A DNA stretch of 64,000 nt. Source: Saccharomycopsis crataegensis (Eukaryota > Ascomycota > Saccharomycetes > Ascoideales > Saccharomycopsidaceae). Where the stretch lies: contig NW_027043831.1 of the NCBI RefSeq assembly GCF_037102585.1, forward strand, positions 248,001 to 312,000. The letters are read 5' to 3'. Below, one piece after another: positions 28,007-36,723 of this stretch. The translations under genes and the position numbers were made by a program. Under the pieces are notes generated by a model, which saw only the letters and a list, made by a program, of their open reading frames with translations, was not told where the DNA came from and made no database searches. Position 1 is the stretch's first letter. Each line of letters begins with the position of its first letter.

Positions 28007-29485
28007 ATGAAAATAAAGACTATTTCAAGATCAAGTGATACGTACATTGCGGAAAGAAATACTGATGAGAGTCGTATATCCCGTAACTTGAACCCTGCGC
28101 TCCACCCATTCGAAAGAGCTAGAGAATATCAGAAGGCATTGACAGCCACCAAAATGGAAAGAATGTTCGCACAACCGTTTGTTGGGCAGCTTGGTGATGG
28201 TCATAGGGATGCGATCTATTCTATTGCTCGTAATTTTGATAGTTTGAACAAAGTGGCCAGTGGGAGTGGAGACGGGGTCATCAAATATTGGAACTTGAAA
28301 TCAAGAAAAGAGCTTGTCACATTTAAAGCACATTATGGAAGAGTTAGTGGGTTGATCGTTACACCAAATGGAAGACTATTAAGTTGTGGTCACGATAAGA
28401 CCATCAAAATGTGGTCGGTTAATGATGAAGATTTCAAACAGCAAGCTAAAAAATTAAAGCAATACGATGATAATGAAGATGAGGAAAGTGATTTTGATGA
28501 TGATGAAAGTAGTGACGAAGAAGAAGAAGCTGGCAATGAACTCGAAAATGGTTTCATGAATGAGAACGAAATCAATTCAAGTAATGGTTTAATAAAAACA
28601 TATTTGGGTGAACACTCGTTTGAATCAATAGATCATCACTTTAATAAAGATTTGTTTGTCACGGGTGGCGCTCAAATTGAATTATGGGACTCTAACCGTT
28701 CAAAGCCTATTTCCAACTTGACCTGGGGTGCAGACAATATCACCACAGTACGATTCAACAATGTCGAGACGTCAATCTTGGCATCTGCTGGTAGCGATAA
28801 CACCGTTATTTTGTATGATATTAGAACCAATTCACCAACTCAAAAAATCGTTAATACTCTCAGAACTAATGCCATTTGCTTCAACCCAATGTCAGCCTAT
28901 AACTTTGTGTGTGCTTCTGAAGATAGCAATGTCTACGGTTACGACATGAGAAATATGAAGAGAAGTACCAACGTTTATAAAGATCATATTTCTGCTGTAT
29001 TAGACGTTGATTTTGCCCCAACTGGTAAAGAGCTTGTGACTGGTTCATATGACAAAACTATTAGAATCTTCAACGTTAACGAAGGTCATTCAAGAGAAGT
29101 GTATCACACCAAGAGAATGCAGCAAGTTTACTGCACCAAATACTCATTGGATTCCAAATTCATTTATAGTGGTTCTGATGATTGTAATATCAGAATTTGG
29201 AGAGCCGTCGCCTGGGAGAGAACTAATGTCAAGTCTACCAGAGAAAGAAACAAATTAGAATACGACGCCAAATTGAAAGAAAAATTCAAGTTCATGCCAG
29301 AAATAAGAAGAATATCCAGACACAGACATGTGCCTATTGGTATTAAAAAGGATAGTGAGAAAAGGCAAATCCAAACTCAAAGTATCAAGAGAAGAGAAAA
29401 CAATGAAAGATTGCACAGTAAAAAAGGCTCTAAACCATTCAAATCTGAAAGAGAGAAGCATATTGTTGCCAATACTTATAAATGA
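28007..29485 (+). CDS. SOF1: U3 snoRNP/SSU processome WD40 protein Sof1
   Basis: Component of the small-subunit processome, needed for 18S rRNA maturation in the nucleolus. The product is 492 residues. The start MKIKTISRSSDTYIAERN and SRNLNPALHPFERAREY match Sof1 closely, as do MERMFAQPFVGQLGDGHRD and ASGSGDGVIKYWNLKSR. WD40 repeats fill about 60-400, with an acidic insert near 150-185 (DEESDFDDDESSDEEEE). The family C-terminal Sof1 domain (YSGSDDCNIRIWRAVAWERT, then FKFMPEIRRISRHRHVP) and basic tail complete it. The ATG at 28007 gives the conserved N-terminus; a TTG two codons up is not needed. PAC/RRPE-like promoter sites agree with a ribosome-biogenesis role. Confidence 0.97.
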   Translation: MKIKTISRSSDTYIAERNTDESRISRNLNPALHPFERAREYQKALTATKMERMFAQPFVGQLGDGHRDAIYSIARNFDSLNKVASGSGDGVIKYWNLKSRKELVTFKAHYGRVSGLIVTPNGRLLSCGHDKTIKMWSVNDEDFKQQAKKLKQYDDNEDEESDFDDDESSDEEEEAGNELENGFMNENEINSSNGLIKTYLGEHSFESIDHHFNKDLFVTGGAQIELWDSNRSKPISNLTWGADNITTVRFNNVETSILASAGSDNTVILYDIRTNSPTQKIVNTLRTNAICFNPMSAYNFVCASEDSNVYGYDMRNMKRSTNVYKDHISAVLDVDFAPTGKELVTGSYDKTIRIFNVNEGHSREVYHTKRMQQVYCTKYSLDSKFIYSGSDDCNIRIWRAVAWERTNVKSTRERNKLEYDAKLKEKFKFMPEIRRISRHRHVPIGIKKDSEKRQIQTQSIKRRENNERLHSKKGSKPFKSEREKHIVANTYK

Positions 29486-29623
29486 TTTAGTTATTTTCTT
29501 TAGTATAATTTATGCATATCTATACTTGTCCTAGCTTTTTATTTTGTAAGTTCAACAAAAAAAAAAATAAAATAACGAATATGTCTTTGAAGATAAAGTT
29601 CATTTTGTTGGCTATTTAAAAAA

Positions 29624-29634
29624 ATAGAAAAAAT
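29624..29634 (-). terminator. RNA polymerase III terminator of tRNA-Lys
   Basis: On the minus strand the tRNA is followed within a few bases by TTATTTTTTC, a T6 run sufficient for Pol III termination; a second T7 run follows about 10 bases on. Confidence 0.75.
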
Positions 29635-29637
29635 AAG

Positions 29638-29721
29638 CTCCTCATCAGGGGCTCGAACCCTGGACATTTCGGTTCCTTATGTTCTAAAAGCCGAACGCTC
29701 TACCAACTGAGCTAATAAGGA
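29638..29721 (-). tRNA. tRNA-Lys(UUU) with 11-nt intron
   Basis: Cloverleaf on the minus strand: acceptor TCCTTAT (29721 down) pairs with ATGAGGA, D arm TAGCTCAGTTGGTAGAGC, anticodon stem TTCGG/CCGAA with loop CTTTTAA, T arm with GGGTTCGAGCCC, discriminator G at 29638. An 11-nt insert GAACATAAGGA sits one base 3' of the anticodon, the standard intron site. The mature sequence closely follows S. cerevisiae tRNA-Lys(UUU), which also has an intron. Six T follow the 3' end (see terminator). Confidence 0.95.
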
Positions 29722-30504
29722 CGAGCTTGATTCAGAGATGTTTTCTTAGTCCATATGCTGTCAATTTTATTAGATCCGTTCAGATGGTATATAACATACC
29801 AACTTTTACTAATATTTATCAAATTTTGGACTTATTTCGTTGGTTTTTAGTGTCTTGCATTCTATTTGGCATTTAATTAACTCCTAAGATATTTTATACT
29901 TACTCTGCGCTGGTACAATGATGTATCCATTGGTATCCAGTACCACGATATTACGCAAAGCACAGAATTTCAATCAGGTTTGAACTCTCTGGTTAATTGC
30001 TATTGAAAAGTAACGTCATTGTTGGCCAGCCACATGAAGGAAACCCTTGGTTACTTATCTTTGTATTATTTTCAAGTATACATTATGAATCTTTCATAGC
30101 ATAAAAAACTTTATAAGAATGTTGCTAGGGCTGTCAAATCGTCTTTAAATGCTTTTCTTTTTATATATAATTGAGTTCGGTGGTATTTGATGTACTGATG
30201 AGATGAATTATCATCAGTGTATAATCAGGCATTCATATTTATAACCAATAGAATGAGATACAGTTATATGTATTTATGCGTTATAAATTTTAACTAAATC
30301 ATGTGTATTTTGTTTTATTTTATCTCTACTTCTTTTCACCCCTGTTTTTATAATAATAAAGTGAATAATTTGATTATTGAGAAAAAAAGAAATAAATTGT
30401 CTGGAAAGAATTTGAAAAAAAAAGTAAAGTGAAATTAAAAATCAGCGTATCCTTTTTTCTTTTCCAAAGAAAACCCAAGAAACTCTTCTTTTGTTTTCCG
30501 AACC
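29722..30504. other. Intergenic, no gene seen
   Basis: 783 bp upstream of the tRNA and downstream of the protease gene. I looked for LTR remnants, common beside yeast tRNA genes, and saw none with TG...CA ends. Contains a short perfect hairpin ACTGATGA...TCATCAGT (30194-30218). Otherwise AT-rich and featureless. Confidence 0.5.
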
Positions 30505-32043
30505 TCAGTAGCCGGGTCTGCCACAATAGTAAATGGGGTTATTATTACCGTTTGCATCCCCTTGAGGTTCACTATAAGGGTTTCCGCCATTGTTGACATG
30601 TGTAGACATTGTAGTCCACAGAGACACAATAGAGGATATTCCATGAGAATTGAAAGAGGAGACTGACGGAACAGAGGTACTGAATACCGGTGGAGAGGCA
30701 CCAGACTCAGAGTGAGTGGTCAAGTAAGAAGGTAAATCATTTGAAGTGGTAACAGTAGAGGTTGGGTGAAAGATGGAACCAGAGTAAGAACTAGTTGATA
30801 AACTTAACCCAGGACTAACATATAATGACGCATATGTTGAGGTTAAAAATTGAGCTGTAACTGTCGTTGGTTTTGGTTCACTAGTGAGGAAGGAGCTAGC
30901 AGTGCTGTCTTTCAATGTAGTAAGATCAGTATCATTTTGAACGGAGAACACCGAAGAGTCATTAGTTTGGATGATTGGTGCGACATAAAGCTTTATGTTT
31001 ATAGGGTCAAACACTGTGTAGATTCTTTGCAAGGTGGTGATTCCGAGATAAAAATTTACATCATTTCCCAGGGATTGCATGGCAATTATACATTCGCCAG
31101 CACCAACGGAAAACAAATTATCACTCATTGGCACTGTGATGTCAAATCCATCAAATTGGAAATTGAGAGTATCATTGTTATCACAAGAAACCGTATCATC
31201 AGGGTCGGAGACGTTGAAATAATCATAAACAATGTATTGGTAAATTGCATCCGGAAGAGCGAGCACTGATGTACCAGAATCAAAAATTGCGGTATATGCA
31301 GTACCATTTTGAAGCAAAGAGGTCATACCGTTATCACCATTGATGGAAAATCCTTCAAAATCAACCCAATAATTAACAATTTTTTTGGTAGTCGACAACT
31401 GAGGAACGCAGTTCAATTGAACCAAATTACCTGAATATTTCGCAACATCAACTCCCCCGAACACAATACTACCACCATCGATCGAGGATTGAGTCCCAGC
31501 ATATAAGCCAAATATTCCTCTGTCAATGAGTCCCTGATTTACCAACAGAGTAACAAAGTTTGGATATCTATTGATGTAAACGTTTTCTGAACCAATTGGA
31601 CCAAGCCCAAGTAAAGCGGTGATGCCATTACCCAGGGAATATACATAGGCGAATTGATAGTTTCTAAGAATCTCACCAGATAAGCTAACATCATCCGTTC
31701 CCATATAGCCCCAGACATCACCACTAAGGTATTGCATGTCATAAGTGATGTTCAAATATTTGAAAGTAGAAGAGTCGCTTGGAGTGAAGGAGCCAATGAA
31801 GTCGACAGAATAATAGCCAGTGGTGACATTAGGCAAAGAAACATACAAATCAGAAGAAGCAGTATCAAGAACCACCAAGATTTCTGAGCCAGGAGTCCCA
31901 ACGCTAAGTTCCATCATAAGATCAGATTGGTCGATGTATTGGACAGATGCTTGTATATACCGGTCGGATCTTTTTGCAAGAATGGGAGTCCCATTTGCCA
32001 AGAAAAGCAAGTGAAGAATGAAGACAACAGATGTGAAAAACAT
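30505..32043 (-). CDS. Secreted pepsin-like aspartyl protease
   Basis: A 512-residue aspartyl protease of the yapsin/Sap type. From the ATG at 32043 it starts with a signal peptide (MFFTSVVFILHLLFLANGTP) and a Lys-Arg at ILAKR that would let Kex2 remove the short propeptide. The first catalytic motif reads VVLDTASSDLYV, where the family has DTGSS; the second is canonical AIFDSGTSVLALP. The flap region GDVWGYMGTDDVSLSG and GITALLGLGPIGSENVY are typical. After residue 390 there is a long Ser/Thr-rich stalk, but the end (GNNNPIYYCGRPGY) lacks the hydrophobic tail of a GPI signal, so the protein is probably secreted or wall-trapped rather than GPI-anchored. An in-frame ATG at 32103 would put 20 residues before the signal and is less likely. 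The Gly-to-Ala change next to the first Asp is unusual and may lower activity. Confidence 0.85.
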   Translation of the reverse strand: MFFTSVVFILHLLFLANGTPILAKRSDRYIQASVQYIDQSDLMMELSVGTPGSEILVVLDTASSDLYVSLPNVTTGYYSVDFIGSFTPSDSSTFKYLNITYDMQYLSGDVWGYMGTDDVSLSGEILRNYQFAYVYSLGNGITALLGLGPIGSENVYINRYPNFVTLLVNQGLIDRGIFGLYAGTQSSIDGGSIVFGGVDVAKYSGNLVQLNCVPQLSTTKKIVNYWVDFEGFSINGDNGMTSLLQNGTAYTAIFDSGTSVLALPDAIYQYIVYDYFNVSDPDDTVSCDNNDTLNFQFDGFDITVPMSDNLFSVGAGECIIAMQSLGNDVNFYLGITTLQRIYTVFDPINIKLYVAPIIQTNDSSVFSVQNDTDLTTLKDSTASSFLTSEPKPTTVTAQFLTSTYASLYVSPGLSLSTSSYSGSIFHPTSTVTTSNDLPSYLTTHSESGASPPVFSTSVPSVSSFNSHGISSIVSLWTTMSTHVNNGGNPYSEPQGDANGNNNPIYYCGRPGY

Positions 32044-33328
32044 TTTCAATGTAGTGATTGGTAGTATAAAAAAACAAGAACTGAGTAATTTTGTGGCAGC
32101 CATGGCGAACACAAATTCATTTAAATATTGCAGAAATTCATGGTCACCAACAGTTTTGCCCTTATTTCAAGGATAAATGAGTAGTATGTCATCTTATTAG
32201 TAGCATCGGCATCTGAAACCACTTAATATTTTAAAAATAGTTCTATATTTATTATTATTGACGCTGCTTTCAATATTGATGCAAATCGGAATCGGACTAT
32301 TGGTGCTCTGCAAAGTGGATCATGCAATGTTGGAAAATTGGATTTCCCAATCTGACAGAATGAATGGGATGCACCAACACCGAACAAATTTTAAATCCCA
32401 CTCAGTAAACCAAAACTGAAAGTGAATACAAAAAAAAATAACAACATGAGCCAGCAAATAACTTAAATTTAATTAAAAAAAAAAGGGGTTAATGCTTTAG
32501 TTTACAGTATTTCCTTTTTAAAAATAGGTACGCATTAACTTGGGAGGATAAGCTAGACTTGTCAGATGGTCATATCTCTTCTAGTACAATAACTGATATG
32601 AAATAGCAATCTATAAATAAGAGAAGAATGCCATATATATCAATTATAACTTTTGATGAATGATTTGCCACACATTTGATTAATTGCCACAGCATTAGCA
32701 AATGTTACCCGACTCCCTAAAGATGGCAGCAACGTGATGAAATAAAAAGTCAAACAATTTTCAATTAAGCAAGTCTTTAGATCAACAAGCTCCAAAGAGT
32801 GCCAAATTTTTCTTTTTTTCCCCAAAGACAAAGAAATTTTCGTGATTATTGTGATAAATCTTTGTGAACATCAAATATTTCTAATGATATTTCTGTGAAA
32901 CTACACTCTGATTTCCTAATGTCCGTAGATAATCACCGGAAAACACAATCGAGTCATTTTTTGATCTTGAATGATTGTGTTATTATTGAGCCTCACCGAG
33001 GATCCACAGAAAAACCCAACCTTCAACGAATAGAATTCAACGAATAGAATTCGTTGAAGGTTGGGGTATAGCCTGTGCATGCAGTGGAACAAACAAAAAG
33101 CACCACTCTGCAGCAATGGCACATGACTTTGTGTGCGCGTGTGTGCAACTGTGGGCTCAACATGAACCGTTTACCCTGAGCAAAGTTATATAAACTAGCC
33201 AATTTCTTGTGGATTGATATCTTTAGTGAGATAATATAATACACCTTATAATTAACTGAAAGAATCTTCGGGAACCCCACCCCCCCTTTTTTTTTTTTGC
33301 CAACAATAATACTTCCCTCAAAAAAAAT
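32044..33328. promoter_or_regulatory. Divergent promoter region, protease / oxygenase
   Basis: 1.28 kb between divergent genes. Holds the hairpin repeat at 33015-33065, a GCATGCAGTGGAACAAACAA word (33077-33096), a TG-rich GTGTGCGCGTGTGTGC run (33130-33145), a TATA-like TTATATAAAC (33185-33194) and a C8/T-run near 33279-33299 just before the oxygenase start. Open frames here are short with no motif. Confidence 0.55.
33015..33065. repeat. Hairpin: 17-bp perfect inverted repeat with embedded tandem repeat
   Basis: Left arm 33015-33031 (CCCAACCTTCAACGAAT) and right arm 33049-33065 are perfect reverse complements with a 17-base loop. The left arm and loop are themselves two tandem copies of the 14-mer TTCAACGAATAGAA, after which the complement begins. 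It lies about 290 bp before the oxygenase start, and could be a factor site or a template-switch scar. Confidence 0.85.
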
Positions 33329-34726
33329 ATGGCTTCTGTTGCTGTAGCCCACGGTACCAAAACCATCACTATCGAACCTTATAATAGGAAATCTCCCTTT
33401 AATTCTATCCGTTTAACTCCGGTTCCTGCTCATAATTCCCAAACCGATGGTAGAGAAGTGACGGAAAAAGATTTGGTGGCTGATGCCAGTTCTTTGAGAG
33501 CCAAATATTTTCCTAACCAGGATATTGCCGATGTTGAAAAACGATTCAACATCAGAAAATTCCAAGAAGCTGCCCCATCCGCCCATAATGATGTTCCGGT
33601 GATCGAATTGGACTCAATTGATTTTTCCAAGTATATTGAGGGCCCAGAAGGATTAGAGTGCAGGAAACAATTGGCAGCTAAACTTGAAAAGTCAATTTCT
33701 ACCTATGGGTTTTTCAACATCACTAATTGGGGATTCGATCCAAAGAAATTAGAGTATTTGAGAGCTATTTCCCAATCAGTGCTCGAAATTCCTGAAGAGG
33801 ATAAGTTCAATTATTTAGCCGGGGCTCGGCAAACTGATTTGGAAGACAGAACCAAGTCCCTTGGCGGCGAAAGAGGCTTAGGTTTCAAACCAAGGGGATA
33901 CTGGGCCATGCAACATGGAGTAAGAGACTCCATTGAACACTATAACTTGAGAGATATGAACCAGGATGATTATTTCTTTGATCCTAACAGAAAGTACCCT
34001 GATGTGGTGCGCGCTTTCTTGCCAGAACTCTCGGAATATTATAAGTTTTTGCATTTTCAGGTCTTGAGAAGATTATGTAACCTCTGCGATATCATCTTGG
34101 AGAAGCCAGAAGGTTTTTTGTGGGAAAACTACTTCAAAGTTTATAAAAACGACTTGAAAAACTCTGGAACCGGTTTTGGCAGATTGATGCATTATTTGGG
34201 AATGACCGAGGATGAAGAGAAACTTACCAATAAGACTTGGTTGAGAGGACATTCTGATGGTACTGCTTTTACATTTATTACTTCGCAACCGATTTTATCA
34301 TTACAAATTAGAGATTACTACACTGGTCAATGGAGATATGTTGGACACAAGCCTAATGCCTTGATTGTTAACATTGGTGATGCCATGGAATTTATCACTG
34401 GCAGCTATTTCAAATCTTCTATTCATCGAGTCATCTCTCCACCAGAAGACCAAAAGAAATTTGAAAGATTAGTATTGATTTATTTCCAAACCCCAAAGTT
34501 GACTTCTGTTATTGATCCAGATTCTCTCAACTCTCCAAAATTGCAAAGATTAGGATATAACACCCCAGAGGAATGGGAAAAATGTACATTTGCAGACTGG
34601 GATGAGGAAAAAGGTCGTTTATTTGGTCGCAAAGATGTCAATGATGTCCAAGGTGATGAACCTCTATTGGTAAAAATTTTTGGAAGATATCACGAGAGAT
34701 GGTGGCAAGCTGTCAAAGAAAATTAA
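33329..34726 (+). CDS. 2-oxoglutarate/Fe(II)-dependent oxygenase
   Basis: A 465-residue enzyme of the isopenicillin-N-synthase-like 2OG/Fe(II) oxygenase superfamily. Iron ligands are visible: HxD in WLRGHSDGTAFTFIT (about H306/D308) and the distal His in FKSSIHRVISPP (about 365), followed by the 2-oxoglutarate Arg in FERLVLIYFQTP. The fold's N-terminal part shows VIELDSIDFSKYI and YGFFNITNWGFD, typical of the DIOX_N domain. It is about 100 residues longer than plant or bacterial relatives, mostly at the N-terminus. The substrate cannot be told. The ATG at 33329 follows an A-run directly. Codon use matches the neighbours, so recent transfer is not suggested. Confidence 0.85.
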   Translation: MASVAVAHGTKTITIEPYNRKSPFNSIRLTPVPAHNSQTDGREVTEKDLVADASSLRAKYFPNQDIADVEKRFNIRKFQEAAPSAHNDVPVIELDSIDFSKYIEGPEGLECRKQLAAKLEKSISTYGFFNITNWGFDPKKLEYLRAISQSVLEIPEEDKFNYLAGARQTDLEDRTKSLGGERGLGFKPRGYWAMQHGVRDSIEHYNLRDMNQDDYFFDPNRKYPDVVRAFLPELSEYYKFLHFQVLRRLCNLCDIILEKPEGFLWENYFKVYKNDLKNSGTGFGRLMHYLGMTEDEEKLTNKTWLRGHSDGTAFTFITSQPILSLQIRDYYTGQWRYVGHKPNALIVNIGDAMEFITGSYFKSSIHRVISPPEDQKKFERLVLIYFQTPKLTSVIDPDSLNSPKLQRLGYNTPEEWEKCTFADWDEEKGRLFGRKDVNDVQGDEPLLVKIFGRYHERWWQAVKEN

Positions 34727-35109
34727 TGAAGTAGTAACCTTCTTATTTCTATATTCAAGTTTTTTGTTATTGGTTGTACTTACTTTTCTTGTTTACGCTT
34801 TTCTTTTTGGACATATTAACATGGTTTTCAAATTTTTTTTTTCTAATTTAAGTGGTTTTTGGAATAATAATAATAATGATATATTTTAAAAAATATTTGT
34901 ACTGGGTTATATATTGTAGAGCAAACAATAACCTTAGTGTGGGTGGGCACTGATTGATGTTGATTAAAATGTGGGCACCTCCGGGTAAATAGAATCATGA
35001 TTTTCAACATTGACAGACGCTTTCCCCAAAATTGCGAAGAGAGAGGCTGAAACAGTTTAGAAACAAAAAGTCACAATAAAAATCACTTAATCAATAATAT
35101 TAATAAACC
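34727..35109. other. Intergenic between two rightward genes
   Basis: 383 bp: T-rich 3' flank of the oxygenase gene (34755-34860), then mixed sequence with GTGTGGGTGGGCAC near 34937. No gene recognised. Confidence 0.5.
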
Positions 35110-36000
35110 ATGCCCGAAGTATCTGAACAGGCAATAAAAACTGCAGATGAAGCTGCAATTTCCAATGTCCAACAGCCATTATCGCCAGACTCAGAAGTGT
35201 TGCCCACAGAAAATAATAATGACAATCATAATAATAATAAAAATGATGATAATGATGGAAATACGCTGACGAATTACAAAGAAATATACGAGAGCTTGTT
35301 AAACCAGTATAATACGCAGATTACTGAATCAGAGAAACTTTTCGCCCAGGAGAAAACTCTTCGAAAGATCCTTAACAACCTTTCGAGAAAAAACAGCGCC
35401 ATACTAGATTTGCTAGCGGAATACGAGGATGGAATGGCGAAATCCTCAGAAGATGTCACTCTGGAAATTTCACAGGATAGTAATATTAATATTAAGGATA
35501 AACCACCTCTACAATTTTTGGAAGCATACCTGCTGGAAAATGCCCCACTGGTAACTAAGAAAATCGAAACAATTATTGAAAAAAAACCAGAATTGGCCAC
35601 GATCCTTCAACTTGCATTGGATGTCAATTCGAACCAGGAGACCCATCTGAAATTGGGAAAGTCACAGGAGATCATCAAGAGGCATGAACAATTATTCCAA
35701 TTATACAATAATATTCCATTGCTTCCACTGGACAGAGAATTGATTTGCCGAGAGCAAAACCCTTCCAGTACAAGCTCATGGTTAAAACTCAATTACCCTA
35801 AGATATTCAATGACACAGGCGATCTTTTAAACACTCTACGGCCGTTACCGGATACTTCTGCATATATCTTATTAAATTCCTTGATTTCTTTGCCAGAAGG
35901 AGTGAATGCAAAGGATCCGAAGTTAAACCAGGCCAGAAAATCGGGAGAAGAAGAGAAGCACGAGGAAGACAGGGAAGCGAAACGTCAAAAGGTCGAATGA
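35110..36000 (+). CDS. Probable INO80-complex subunit (Iec3/Ies3-like)
   Basis: A 296-residue nuclear-looking protein. A low-complexity Asn/Asp start is followed by a helical core, YKEIYESLLNQYNTQITESE then LRKILNNLSRKNSAILDLL (about 57-108), which resembles the Iec3-type domain of INO80 chromatin-remodelling subunits (YxxxYxxL...SExL...R-x-NSxLLDxL). The middle has LLPLDRELICREQNPSS; the end is charged with a nuclear-signal-like AKRQKVE. There is no enzyme motif. The INO80 link rests on pattern memory of one helix pair, so treat it as a hypothesis; otherwise call it a coiled-coil nuclear protein. The ATG at 35110 is the first in frame. Confidence 0.55.
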   Translation: MPEVSEQAIKTADEAAISNVQQPLSPDSEVLPTENNNDNHNNNKNDDNDGNTLTNYKEIYESLLNQYNTQITESEKLFAQEKTLRKILNNLSRKNSAILDLLAEYEDGMAKSSEDVTLEISQDSNINIKDKPPLQFLEAYLLENAPLVTKKIETIIEKKPELATILQLALDVNSNQETHLKLGKSQEIIKRHEQLFQLYNNIPLLPLDRELICREQNPSSTSSWLKLNYPKIFNDTGDLLNTLRPLPDTSAYILLNSLISLPEGVNAKDPKLNQARKSGEEEKHEEDREAKRQKVE

Positions 36001-36723
36001 GAGAGGTGTGATGTATTGCTTATTATAATGCTAAGAAAAAAAAATTTAACAAAGAAATAAACCAGCTCTACCGAATGGAAAAAGTCCATGGCAATTGGTA
36101 AATAGCTATGGAATGAAAGCATGTCATTGAAGAAAGGGGGTTTATGTAAAAACAAAAAATTTCTAGATGAAAAGGAGAAAAAAATAAGGAGAATAAATGT
36201 TAACAGTGATATCACTACAAACACGTTAAGCAAACTAATCTAGCTTTTGTTCTTTTTTGTCTATTTTCCCATCTATTGTCTAGTACGGATAAGTCTCCCG
36301 AGCATATCTAATAACAGGCTAGAATTTCTTTATAAGAGTATAGAATAATGTAACATCAAAGAAACCCATGTTTGAGTATACAGAACCAAAAACCGTTTGA
36401 CCCTCTACCTGAGCTTGTAGCCATTAATAACAATAAACATCATTGTATGCCTTTGATTAGTAACAAGCTTTCAAGCAGAAGTACAAAATACAGTCAAAAT
36501 ACAGTCAAAACACAGCAATCAACACAATATTATTTACGGTGCGCTCCATACGGATGACAATAGCTCCTTTTCGGAATGTCGCTCCAATATTTAACCATTA
36601 CAACGAGAATTCTAGTTCTAAAATGTCTATTGTATCAGATATGATTAGCCAAAAAGTTAATGTGGTTGTAATAAAGTTGACAAGTCATCAATTGCCGGAA
36701 TTCACGAAATATTCCGGTCGTAT
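36001..36723. other. Intergenic between convergent genes, with two short open frames
   Basis: 723 bp. Two short rightward frames overlap out of phase: a TTG-started one to 36557 containing KPFDPLPELVAINNNK, and one with an ATG at 36554 (TIAPFRNVAPIFNHYNENSS) that runs into the 3' end of the first zinc-cluster gene. They could be a decayed gene; no family is recognised. The left part is featureless. Confidence 0.35.

Noticed and set aside
29722-30420. LTR remnant beside the tRNA gene
   Set aside because: No TG...CA ends, no paired repeat and no primer-site-like sequence could be seen.
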